DNA of 64,000 bases from Mytilus galloprovincialis (lineage: Eukaryota; Mollusca; Bivalvia; Mytilida; Mytilidae): assembly GCF_965363235.1 (NCBI RefSeq), contig NC_134845.1:63703261-63767260 (forward strand), given 5' to 3'. Positions 44,823-56,900 of this stretch are shown here, piece by piece. The translations under genes were made by a program, and so were the position numbers. The notes below the pieces were generated by a model, which was given only the letters and a program-made list of their open reading frames with translations, was not told the origin of the DNA and searched no databases. Positions within the stretch are counted from its first letter, which is position 1; every line of letters begins with the position of its first letter.

Positions 44823-47800
44823 ATGAAGTATTATTTGATTGGAGTTCTAACCCTTTTGGGCCTCGTGTGCGGGGACGCCGAAGATATAGGAACGGTGATC
44901 GGTATCGACCTCGGAACTACTTATTCTTGGTGAGTAAAAAAATCATTTTAATAGTATAAAGGGATGACATTATATGTTTTCGTCATTCACTGAAACATTT
45001 GTGAAAGTATGTTCTTTGGTTCATAAAAAGTAATATATAATGTCTTATATTTTTTTTAAATGTCCTGTACCAATTCAGAAAAATGGCCATTGTTATATTA
45101 TTATAGTTCGTTTCTGTGTGTGTTACATTTAAGTGTTGTGTTTCTGTTGTGTCATAGTTCTCCTCTTATATTTGATGTGTTTCCCTCAGTGTTTGTAACC
45201 CGAATTTGTTTTTGTTTTACTCAATCGATTTATGAATTTCGAACTCGAACAGCTGTATACTACTGTTGCCTTTATCTATATAAATAAAAACATACTAGTA
45301 TTAACTAAAACCAACAACTTTAATTTTCATTTCATCTTTTGAATGTTATCTTCTTCACTTTTTGTTTTACATTTTCACAAAGACTTACTAATGTCTTTAT
45401 CACTTTTTAGTGTCGGAGTGTATAAAAACGGAAGAGTTGAAATCATTGCAAATGAGCAAGGAAACAGAATTACCCCTTCTTATGTAGCGTTTACAGAAGA
45501 CGGAGAACGTCTAATAGGTGACGCCGCCAAAAACCAACTGACGTCTAATCCGGGGAATACGATATTTGACGTAAAACGTCTGATTGGTCGGGAATGGGAT
45601 GACGATGCAGTCCAGAACGACATGAGACACTATCCTTTTAAAGTATTAAATAAGAACAACAAACCGCATATAGAAGTCAAGATTGGAAATTCTTCTAAAG
45701 TATTCGCCCCAGAGGAAATATCTGCAATGGTTCTGAGTAGGATGAAAGACATTGCGGAAGGATATCTTGGTAAAAAGGTAACTAACGCAGTTGTTACTGT
45801 CCCCGCCTATTTCAATGATGCACAGCGACAGGCTACCAAAGATGCAGGAAGAATTGCTGGTCTCAATGTTAAAAGAATCATCAACGAACCGTAAGTATCT
45901 ACATTTAAGTTGGGGGGGGGGAGTAAACAAGAACACAGAACAACAAAGTTAAATAAAAAAGAGGACGTTCATATCTTTTATTAAATCATTGAACGGAAAA
46001 GACACTGAAGACGAATTGAATGCAAGTTTCATTTTTCATTTGTTTTCGTACATTGTATGATGAAATCCAAAGTAATGATTTGTGGCAATTAATTCTTTTG
46101 ACTGTTATGATTTGCCGATCGATTTTCTGCGTTTTCATTTAAAACATGCTCACAGCGAAAAAAAAACACTACTGTAAACTATTACCCAATAGCATGAGTT
46201 ATGTCTTCATAATGACATTTCTTTCTGTTTGTCTTTAGAACTGCAGCAGCTATTTCGTATGGTCTCAATCAGGAAGGAGAGAAAAATGTCCTTGTGTTTG
46301 ACCTTGGAGGAGGAACTTTTGATGTTTCTATTTTAACTATCGATAATGGAATATTTGAGGTTGCCGCTACGAATGGAGACACTCATTTGGGCGGTGAAGA
46401 TTTTGACCAAAGAGTTATGGACCATTTTGTAAAATTGTACAAGAAGAAAACAGGAAAAGACATAAGAAGTGACAAGCAAGCAGTCCAAAAACTTAGACGT
46501 GAAGTTGAAAAAGCGAAAAGAGCCTTGTCGTCTGCACATCAAACTAGAATAGAGATTGAATCTCTATTTGAAGGAGAAGATTTCTCCGAAACAATATCAA
46601 GGGCAAAATTTGAAGAACTGAACATGGTAAGTCGTATAGTCAAAAACTAGTTGTATATTATTTGTTTTTACATTTATATAATTTAATCGAGGAATCATAG
46701 ATCAACCGGACCGTTCCGAACAAACAAGGAGAAGGAAACATAAAAATCTCAACAAAACGGAAGACAGTTACGATTAGGAGGGCCAACGTATCTAGTATTT
46801 ATAGAATGCCCATGATAACTTTTGACTTTTACTTTGAATGTGCAGTATTCCATGTAACAATGGGACAGTTTAAAGAATGTTTTCATTGTCAATGCTGCAA
46901 CGGTGGCTGGCATCTTTAATTCAATCCCAGAATATGGATAACTGCCTCTGAATAGAACGATATATGCTGTTAATGTAAATCAAACTTCAAGCTATTAATA
47001 CTAATTATAAAAATGATGATAATGTTATTTTTCCAGTGGCAGATATTACACGCTTTACTTTTTAGTTTAATGCCATATAACTATTTACTTTAAAAATGTA
47101 TTGCTTTGATTTATAAGACCGACATATTCAAACTGATTTTTTAAGGTTTTTACCATGGCTACAACCTTGCAAGATAAAAATAAAAATTAGCGTTTTTGCC
47201 ATTCGTAGTAAGTTATTTCATTCATATCTTTCGTTGCAGGATTTATTCAGATCTACCATGAGACCAGTTCAGAGAGTTTTGGAAGATGCTGGTTTGAAGA
47301 AATCTGAAATCGACGAAATTGTTCTTGTTGGTGGATCTACAAGAATTCCTAAAATTCAACAACTGCTCAAAGATTACTTTAACGAAAAGGTAATTTACAT
47401 TTATAGTACAGATATGAAGTTGTGGTACGAGTACCAATGAGACAATTTCTCAATGAATGTCACAATGTGTAAAAGAAAACAACTAAATGTCAATGTACGG
47501 CATTCAACATAGAGCTTTTGATCACATCGAACATAATAATAAAACACTATAAAGCGAAAAAAAATGTATACTGAAGCCATTAATTGAGATTTGTTTGAAC
47601 AGACGTCTAGTCTTCAACGATGACATACATGTATGTCTATACAATATGATTTTGGTTTTCTTTCAATTTTTGAGAAAGCTTTTGATCCTTTTATAAAATG
47701 TTGTTTTGAAAATAATGCTCTCGTTTTGCATATGATAATTGTGCTGCATGTTTAAATATGCAAATTAATTTATCAATACTACAATTTCACAGGAACCAAG

Positions 47801-48593
47801 CAGGGGAGTAAATCCAGATGAAGCAGTGGCTTATGGCGCTGCTGTTCAGGGTGGTATACTTAGCGGAGTAGATGAGACCAGTGATCTTTTGTTGATGGAT
47901 GTTAACCCGCTTACTCTAGGTATCGAGACAGTGGGCGGTGTTATGACTAAACTGACACCACGTAACACGCCCATACCAACAAAGAAGTCACAAATATTTT
48001 CAACAGCTGCCGATAACCAACCGGCTGTTACAATCCAAGTTTTTGAAGGTGAACGTCCAATGACAAAGGACAATCACCTACTTGGAACATTTGATTTATC
48101 GGGCATCCCACCATCACCACGAGGTGTACCTCAAATAGAAGTCACGTTCGCCATTGATGCTAACGGGATTTTGAAAGTAAGTGCTGAAGATAAAGGAACG
48201 GGACAGAAAAATAATATCGTTATACAACAGGATAATAACAGACTTTCACCGGAAGATATAGAACGTATGATATATGATGCTGAGAAATTTGCTGAAGAAG
48301 ATAAAGCGACAAAGGAGAATTTAGATGCTAAAAATGAATTAGAAAGTTTGACATATAACTTGAAAAATCAAGTTAGTGATAACGAAAAACTTGGAGGAAA
48401 ATTGACTGACGAAGAAAAATTAACAATAGAAACAGCAGTCGAAGAAAAATTAAAATGGTTGGAAAATAATTTAAATTCTTCAGTCCATGATTTGAAAGAA
48501 CAGAAGAAAGCTTTAGAAGACATTGTTAATCCAATTATAAGTAAGATATATCAAGATTCTCCTTCTTCGGAGGGAGAAAAAGAAGAATTGTAA
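44823..48593 (+). CDS. HSPA5: BiP/GRP78, ER-lumenal Hsp70 chaperone
   Basis: Five exons join in frame: 44823-44929, 45411-45890, 46239-46626, 47240-47389 and 47793-48593, giving 641 residues (human 654). It binds unfolded proteins in the ER lumen in an ATP-driven cycle and restrains the stress sensors. Signal peptide [17 protein letters not shown] is followed by '[19 protein letters not shown]', the BiP-type N terminus. Other Hsp70 signatures: '[14 protein letters not shown]', '[15 protein letters not shown]', '[20 protein letters not shown]', the interdomain '[14 protein letters not shown]' and '[20 protein letters not shown]'. The tail is KEEL instead of the usual KDEL; KEEL is a known retention variant (for example in mammalian ERp72). 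A cytosolic Hsp70 is excluded by the signal peptide and tail. Confidence 0.93.
45060..45290 (-). repeat. Repeat family M copy in BiP intron 1
   Basis: Inverse-oriented: 'agttcgtttctgtgtgtgtt' and 'gtgtttccctcagtgtttgt' mirror the plus-strand copy near 52,420-52,750. The 'gtatactactgttgc' end matches 52,425-52,440. The open frame here is repeat sequence. Confidence 0.65.
47420..47570 (+). repeat. Repeat family A copy in BiP intron 4
   Basis: A decayed copy: 'tgtggtacgagtaccaatga', 'gtcaatgtacggcattcaac', 'aacataataataaaacacta'. Confidence 0.55.
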
Positions 48594-50010
48594 TAAGTTT
48601 GTTAGTCCCATAATACCTCTGTCTTTCACTGCCAGTATATTTCCATTTTACATTTAAAAGTAAGAGTCATATTTATTCATGTGCAAGTAACTCTGTTATT
48701 TATTTTGTTTTTGTGGTAATGAATTTTTGGTAAAAAGTGTTTGAGTTGGGCGAATGTGTGACATATGTACAATGTTGCTGTTTTATTTACATGCTATTTG
48801 CGGAACAGACATGAAAATATTATTATAACCAAAAGGCGACAAAGTTTACATGATGTGATTTAATTAAAACAATCAGTGACCCCTCGTCAGTTCACTGTAC
48901 TAAATTAATTATTTTTGTAAGGATATCAGAAATCCATAAACTATCGTGTGATAAAAAATGTCATCATAGAGGGAAACACGGTTTCTACTAATTCCTGTAG
49001 AACATTTAGTTCTTGTAAGTCCAGCTTCGGCTGAGAAAAATTAAAAGGAGTAGGTCCAGTAAGACCCCTTTGTGGCCCAAAATATAGCAGTTTTGCAAAA
49101 TTGTTAAAATGTAAACTTTTAGTTACTTATTGGAAATTAGAATGCTTCTGCTACATAAATATCGGCTGTTTTTGACAATAAAATGAACATACATCGGATC
49201 CTATCATCATTAAGTCATACTAAATTAATGAAATCATTAAAATTTTAGCATTTTAGTTAAATTTCAGACGGTTTCCGTCTTAAATGAAAGTGGCCTCATT
49301 TATGTTCATTCTTAATATTGAAATATAAGTAGTATTTATCGATTATACATAACATGTATAAAGGTTGCGGCCACTTTCATTTTGGATAAAAACCATTTGA
49401 AAAGTGACGTTTTGTTGTCATATTAAATTTTGATAGATTTGTCATATTCAAGGTTGAATCATAGCGTTTTTAATGACTTAATCAATTAAAATCTTTTACA
49501 TAAACTAATTGAATCAACTGAAATAGACACTTAAGTGTTTAAAAAGTGTCCAACATCTTTTGTCAGATGAACCTGAAATTGGAAGCCAAATTCGGCCCTT
49601 ACCGGACCTATCCCTTTACACATTGGAATATTTTGGGACCTCAGTATTTCCATTTGTTTAAGGATTCTTTGATAGTTTATGTTAAAATTGATATAACATA
49701 AAATTCATCAATAGAACACCATAACTTATCTTTGCTCTTCATTTTGTCTAGACATTTTAGCCCCTGTGGGGAACAGTAGACATCCCTAAAATTATAATTG
49801 CTAGACAGTCTTAAGCATTACACTCTTTGTCTCAATATCATTCTTGTAAGATGGTATATTACATGTTATACAATTGTATGTATTTTGAAAAGTGTGCAAT
49901 GTTTATATATTTTAATGTATGTCATTAGGTGCATGATTGAACTCGTCGTGTATTTGTTATTTAAGAGAGAAAATCTGTTGAATTACTTTGTTATTTGTAT
50001 TTTTAATAAA
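48594..50010 (+). other. BiP 3' flank and possible 3' untranslated region
   Basis: No AATAAA is seen in the first 450 bases; ATTAAA occurs near 48,862. An AATAAA at 50,005-50,010 would make a long 3' untranslated region containing the E-family MITE. Which site is used cannot be told from sequence. Confidence 0.35.
49044..49617 (+). mobile_element. E-family MITE copy 2
   Basis: Same ends as 24,367-24,953: AAAGGAGTAGGTCCAGTAAG at the left; the right end reads 'ccggacctatcccttt' with two changes. The right arm of the internal hairpin is shortened by about 16 bases relative to copy 1 ('aaaggttgcggccacttt'). Confidence 0.75.
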
Positions 50011-51169
50011 AATTAACATTTATACTTATTGATTTTATTTCATTACTTTGATTGAATATTCCAATGAATCATGTACGTTTCCTGGATTTGTTTCCTGCTA
50101 TTAAATGTATGTTATACATCAATGCTACTTTTACTATAGTTACGTCACAAATTTTAATCTCAGATCTAAATGACTGTTTCAATTCATTTGTAGATAAATA
50201 TTATTTTTTTTCAACCGAACTTAAAATATCTAAATTAGTTAATAAACATCTAGATGATCAATTCATTTTTTAAATTATCTGAATTAAACGTTTTTATTAC
50301 ATGGTAACTGTTAGTACTTTGAACTGATGATGTGTATCAATTTAAAAAAGAAAACCACAGCAATAAATAAACAAAACAAAAATGTTAGTCAACAAACCAA
50401 CGTCAACCATTTAATTAGAGGTTCCTATAATAGGACATGCATATACAGAATGGGATGGAGTGAAAAGTAAAAACACAAAAATACTGAAACTCCGAGGAAA
50501 ATTCAAAAAGGAAAATCAAAAATCAAAAGGCAAAATCAAAAGTCGTGAACCATGGTTGTGAAATTTCTACCCACCCCATGTTCGAAATATCTTTTGTACA
50601 ATTAATAATTATTTCGTTTATGAGTGAATGATGTACAATAAGAACTGCAATATACGATGTCAAACTTTAACGCTCAGAGATGAATTAGTTTATTTTAGGT
50701 CCTTCTTTGTAATATAGTATGGGCTTGGGCATCTCTGTTGAAAATTTAACACAGAAAAGCGCTTCGGACGTACAAAATAAAGAAAATATGTTATTACAAT
50801 TTTCTACTTGAATGAACTTCTCACCTATGAAACCCATGTCAATTTGGTATAGTACCAGTCGAAAATAAGTTGAAATACGTTTTGCAATTTCGCAATTACT
50901 CCTTAAAGTTACTGGACGAAAAAAAAAACTTTCCAAAAGATGTCCGTTAGGTGACCTAATGTGAAAATGAATGAAAGTCATTACATGTATTTTGACATCG
51001 CTAAAATTGACCAGTTTATAAATGTGATAGTGTTCAGTTGGAATTTTGACGTAATTGCAGTATACTTAAATTACATAAATAGTGAAGATAAATTAAAGCA
51101 AAACTGAAAAAAAAAATGTGGCGGGGGGATGTGAATTGGATGGTTACGGCTGAGTTATAGCTGTTAAAA
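50011..51169. other. Intergenic with repeat fragments
   Basis: A family A tail (about 50,335-50,450, 'caacaaaccaacgtcaacca') and a family B head (50,462-50,545, 'actccgaggaaaattcaaaa') are visible. No gene. Confidence 0.5.
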
Positions 51170-51787
51170 TGTCTATCTGCCACTTATGACGTTTCAGTGT
51201 TTCAGTCTCGTGAAATCTCGTTCTTGAAATTATTTCCAAGATATGTGATACAAGTGCAAAATATCAATGAATTTAAAAACTGATAAAATTAAACTTAACT
51301 CTTAAAAGGATTTTACCAGAAACAATTACATCCCATATCCCTTTTTCTTTTAGATATGTGTCATTTATAACAAAATAGTTGAAAACATATGCATTTTGTT
51401 CTTTAAACTGAGAAAAAACAAAATTGACAGCATGGTAAATTTGACACAAAAAGCATCAAAATATGATAAATCTTTTTTATATTAACACCTACCTACAGTT
51501 TTTTTAATTGAAATTTATTCAGATTGGTCCACTTCATCTTTATTGAAAGTATTTGAAAAAGTTAAATTGTGGAACTGTCATTTTTTTTCACAATAATAGT
51601 CCCAAAATGGGCAAAAAGTGATGAAAAATGGGAAAATCATCAATATTGGGTATTTTCAAAGGGTTCTAGCAAAAAAAAGAAGTGCACCACCATACATTTT
51701 TTTTACAGCCAAAAATTAGGTTAAGAAAAAAACATGAAAAAGTTTAATTCTAGAAATGTTTGGCTCCTCAGAGGTGTATATCCTTAA
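51170..51787 (-). mobile_element. L-family MITE copy 3
   Basis: In minus sense it starts TTAAGGATATACACC and continues 'gaggagccaaacatttctag' and 'atggtggtgcacttc' as in the copy at 8,608. The other end is near 'cttatgacgtttcag', where the terminal repeat is decayed. Confidence 0.6.
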
Positions 51788-52419
51788 GTCATATACGACT
51801 CTTTCAAACAGTATATTTAACTGTCACAGACATTTGAAAATTCCGAATCAATTACTGATTTATCCTTTTTATCACTGAGCTCTTGTTTCCCCTTTACACA
51901 AAACAACTGTAGGCTATTTTTCTTTAACATTGCTAAATGGTACTAATGCAGAAAAGTTATCAGAAATTTTACGCGTGATAATTTTATATCTTCTTTTCGT
52001 GTCCAATTTATTTTACATTGAATAATATCAGTCAAATATTGTGTAGTTTACCCCTTTACGACTATTTCAAGTTGTTTCAGTTCCAGAAAAAGATTTAAAT
52101 GTTTGCCACTGGCCATTATTCAACTTACAAGAAATTAATCAATGATGTAGTAATGAAATGAACAGTATGATGTTCAGGTTGGACGAGGAACACATTTTAA
52201 CTCATCATGCTACTGTAAAAAAATATTATGATCAAAGAACTCCCTATCGTAGGCGGAGATGAAAATGAACGTTAAACAATAATTATCTCTTCGTTATATC
52301 AGATAGCAAATAAAACCTTTTGTTTCTTCTTTGTTCAAAGTTTGAAGTAATACATATGCACTCATGATCAATATCTGACTTGTATCTGGGAACAGTATAT
52401 TTATAAAGTCAATATATAT

Positions 52420-53200
52420 GCAACAGTAGTATACCGCTGTTCAAAAATCATTAATCCATGGACAAAGAACACAATCGGGGTAACAAACTAAAACTGAGGG
52501 AAATGCATTAAATATAAGAGGAGAACAACGACACAACATTAAAATGTAACACACACAGAAACGGACTAAGCATTAGAAAAATCCTATGAGAATAACAAAT
52601 ATAACATCAAAACCAAATACATGAATTTGGGATAGATAAGTACAGTGACGCGTCTTATAGAAATGTGAATTCACACTCAAAAATAAGAGAAAACAAACGA
52701 CACAACGGAAACAGAACGTTAAAATGTATCACACACAGAAACGAACTATAATATAACAATGGCCATATTCCTGACTTGGTAAAGGACATTTTTAAAGGAA
52801 AAAATGGTGGGTTGAACCTGGTTTTGTGGCATGCCAAACCTTCCTCTTTTATGACCATAACATTAAAATGACAACACAACATTAAAGGACCACAATATAA
52901 ATAAATAGGAGACCACAATGGACAAAGAAACACACGAATAATAGCTAACAAAAAGTTTAAAATTTTAATACGCCAGAAGTGCATTTTGTCCACACAAGAC
53001 TTACTAGTGACGCCCAGATACAAAAGTTTGAAAGCCTAAACAAGTACAAAGTTGAACAGCATCGAGGACCAAAAGTTCAAAAAAGACCAGGGTTTTCTGT
53101 TAGGTATCAGAACATCCCCATTATTTGGAACGGAAGTGACGATGCCCAAAAACATACGAATGATGTTCCCTAAAACCAGAGTTTTGACGGAAATGCATCG
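52420..53200 (+). repeat. Repeat family M with a family B insert
   Basis: 52,425-52,580 reads 'gcaacagtagtatacc', 'gagggaaatgcattaaatat', 'aggagaacaacgacacaaca'; 52,690-52,745 repeats the 'cgacacaac' part. A family B piece covers 52,745-52,870. 52,970-53,200 ('acacaagacttactagtgac', 'caagtacaaagttgaacag') looks like the continuation. Open frames here are not genes. Confidence 0.55.
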
Positions 53201-53999
53201 AACTCAAAAGTTGTCTTTTCTATTTTTGTCATTTATTTAATATTTCCGTCTATAAGTACTTTCTCGTGATTTCGATTTTTTTTTTTCTGTTGTGTGATTT
53301 ATCTTTGTTTCAATCAAACACATGTCAAAGTATAAGTATTTCCTACAATTGTTGTGAAATAGTGAAAGAACATTTCACGAAAAAGAAAAAAATGTAAACA
53401 ATAATTTCCGCACCAGTTGAAATTTCTTGTTATCAGTTTCATATTGTTTGACTCGATGCGGTGTATAGCTTAAACCATTGCATAGACCTTTAGTATGAAA
53501 TGTACTCATTATCAATGTTATCAAAATTTAAGAACATTTCATAATAAGAGATGCATAAGGAAGTGTATTTATGCAAACGAACCAGTTTCAGTACACCGTA
53601 CCAAACACTACGACAAAGCTGTTTGTAATAGATATATTATAAAAATTGTGTTTGCCAAGCATATAATCAACATCGTTATAGTGTATAGCGTTATATTTCT
53701 ATTCCTTGATGTGGATATCGTGTAACCTTTCTTTCTTTGGTATTTTCTAATGTTATTTTACTGATGTGTCTTTATATTTTGATTTTCTTTCGCATTAACA
53801 AGTTTGTCAAATATTTCTATGGTGCTTGATATCCACGAATATTCCCAAATCAGCTAAATTGAGATTGTAGGCTGAAAAGTCGGTATCGCTATTTTCTTTA
53901 AAATAAATTGGCTCCAACAAAATGAAGTTTTAACGATCTTGACTGGCTATACAGCCCTTGTACGGTCGATAAATTGGTTCCTCTACGCAGTTGTAGATG
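53201..53999. other. Downstream flank of the cGAS-like gene
   Basis: AT-rich with no recognised gene. In the minus sense no AATAAA was found close behind the stop at 54,000; the nearest 'tttatt' on the plus strand lies near 53,230. Confidence 0.4.
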
Positions 54000-56900
54000 T
54001 TACAGGGAATCCTCATATTGCCTGGCGTTATTTAGATGATAATGACAACGAAAGTTAAGGAATAAAGCATACTGTAAAGTATGAATACTACACATGTCAT
54101 TCATTACTTCCTTAAGAAGTTCGTTAGGTATTAATACAGAGTTCTGTTCGAATAACATAACATCTACTAACATTATTCTCCACTGTTGGACAATGCTTTT
54201 CTTCTGGATTGTTTTCAGTTTAAGTAATCGGTGATCTATATCCATCACATCCATGGAACGGAACAGTTTTCCGGGAGGATATTTAGTTATAGAATACTCG
54301 ATTATGCGTAACGCTTTATTGTATTGCTTTGTCTTGTAGAAAAACGAAGCTAACATCAGCCATCCAGATACAGCATCGTGATAGATATTCTGTTGTAAAA
54401 TACTAATACATGATCTATACTGTGTGTATTGGTATTTATTACTGAACGTAATGGTCAGTGGTAACGTCTGGGCACGTATTGAACACACCACTGACATAAA
54501 ATATGTGTATAAGTATTTTATTGAAGATTTCTGACATGAAACAATCAGTTGTATTCCTCTTTGGAATTCGTTCTTAATAATATGAGTGACCAAAATATTT
54601 AAAGACTGCAACTGGAGCGAATTAATTATTGTTACAACTTCAGGCACATACAACGAATGTAGTTCGATGTGGAAATTCTGCATTGATTTATGAAACTTAG
54701 ATATTTGATCGGAAAATAAAATGCATCGCCAACCATAACTATGCAGGGTAAATAATTTCTCTAATAGTATTTCACGAGCACGACCCTCTATCTTGTTCTC
54801 AAACATGTTGTTTTCTGGAATGAAATAATGCAGGCAAACTGCATAGTCAACACAATAAATCAGTCGCCTCAAACATTGCATAAAACAAGGTATAAGACTG
54901 AAAGGTTTCCATGCATGTTGCGGTAGTTCTTCAGATATCCAGAAAATAATTATTTTCAGAAAATATGAACAGAGTAAATCTTTACATTCAGAGTTAGCAG
55001 CAATAACATCTTTCAAGAGAATTTTTAAGAGGGCATAGCATAATAATTGAGTGTGTGTAAACGTATTTATGAGAAGTTTTTCACCAACTGAAAAGGATAT
55101 TCGCCATTCAAGATGTTCTTTTGGTGACCCTTTTACTCCGATCGGTACAAAGAGTACCCCATGTTCTATAATACGTTGTTTTACATTATAACTTGACCAC
55201 TGATTGCTTGGTCTGGTTATCCATTCTGTTGCAGGTGCCACCCAGGTTTTACAACGAAGGCATAAGGCTATATCCATCTTTTCATAGTTGTCAGATATAC
55301 ACGGTCCATGAATAGTAAGTTTTTTCTTATCAACCAAAAGGCCTTGTCTAAATATAGCGCTCGAAAAATAATATTTACCATTTACTTCTTCAAGAGTTCT
55401 ATGGGACATACCACATGTATTTTCGCAATACAATTTAGAAAATCCAGGCTTTACATCATCTGTATCCATTGTCCAATATCTAATTCTTGGATGTGAACTG
55501 GATTTCACATCTTGAATCTTCATATCTTTGAGCACACACATAATATCTAAATCGCTGCCTCGCATCTCAAGTCCTTCCCCGAAACTACCACTTGTAATAA
55601 ATGTCATCTTTTCATCACTAGACAAGTTATCTCGGACGGTGTTAATCAATCTGAGTTGTTTAACATGATCTTCTGTTCCAACTATATTCTGACACATAAA
55701 ACGATACAGCGCTATTGATATGTTTTGTGTTACGTTGTCTGTAATAAGAACAAAAATCTTGATTGTTAGAAAAATAAATAATCTTAAAATTAAGTTGAAG
55801 GTAGCATTTCTGTAAATATAGACAATGGAATTTTAATAAGAACTCCTTATACAACAAAACCTGTACCACTTTTACTATGAAGTTTCGAAAAAATCTTAAA
55901 ATGAAAAGCTCATATGCACTACGATGTGCTTCAAACGTTAAAATATAGGGCTGTGCAGCATATTTTCAACTATTAGATGCCTTCGAACTTATAAAAGAGT
56001 TTAAACTTTCTGTACTACCCCTACCTTCATTTAGGGGCTTCCTCAGAATTCAAGGCTGACTCTATAATGTTTTACTTATACTGGTAGCATTCCCAAGTTA
56101 TGTCTCTATGAGATGAAACGTAGAAATCATATCTGGGAACCAGTACCTAAACGGAACAATTAATCTATGAATATTATACATTCCCCAAAAGACGCGTTCT
56201 TGATGAAAAAGCTGTATATACAAAGCGAAATTGAAATAAAACAAATGATGATTTGAAAGATAGATTGAACGTAAACATATAAAATGTACAGGCTTCTCTT
56301 AAAAGGTAAATCGAGTACATTTGATATGTGACATGTAAAAACATGTATTTGAATAAAAGTAATCTGGAATAAAACTGTTATCCGCGTCATGATGCACAAA
56401 TTCTTATCTAATTAGTTAAGTGTATGCTCCCTTTTGCTTTTTCATAGGGTTGTAAAACCGTTCACCGAAGCACTTCATATTAGAAATCAGCGCAATTGGA
56501 TTTAAGAATTTCAAAAGCAGCATTGAATTCATATACTAAATTTATTCATTCATTGTGTATTAATTTACGTTTTTTGATTGAGTTAAGTCTGTCAATTGAT
56601 ATTTTATCGTGTGTTTTTCTATGTTGTGATGTTATGCTTTTGTTTCAGAAAAAGGGAGAAGGTTTGGATCCATTAAAATGTTTAATCCCGCTGCAAATAT
56701 TTGCACCTGTCCTAAGTCAGGAATCTGATGTACAGTATTTGTCGTTTGTTTATGTAATTTATACGTGTATCTCGTTTCTCGTTTTTTATATAGATTAGAC
56801 CGTTGGTTTTCCCGTTTGAATGGTTTTACACTAGTAATTTTGGGGCCCTTTATAGCTTGTTGTTCGGTGTGAGCCAAGGCTCCGTGTTGAAGGCCGTACA

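Noticed and set aside
45411-48593. Cytosolic Hsc70 instead of BiP
   Set aside because: The signal peptide, the [10 protein letters not shown] start and the KEEL tail are ER-type features; cytosolic forms end EEVD.
54000-55697. A single-exon cGAS-like gene starting at the internal ATG (55,697)
   Set aside because: The frame stays open upstream to a good acceptor at 55,739, the family has about 16 more residues before this Met, and a phase-matched ATG exon exists at 58,526-58,532.
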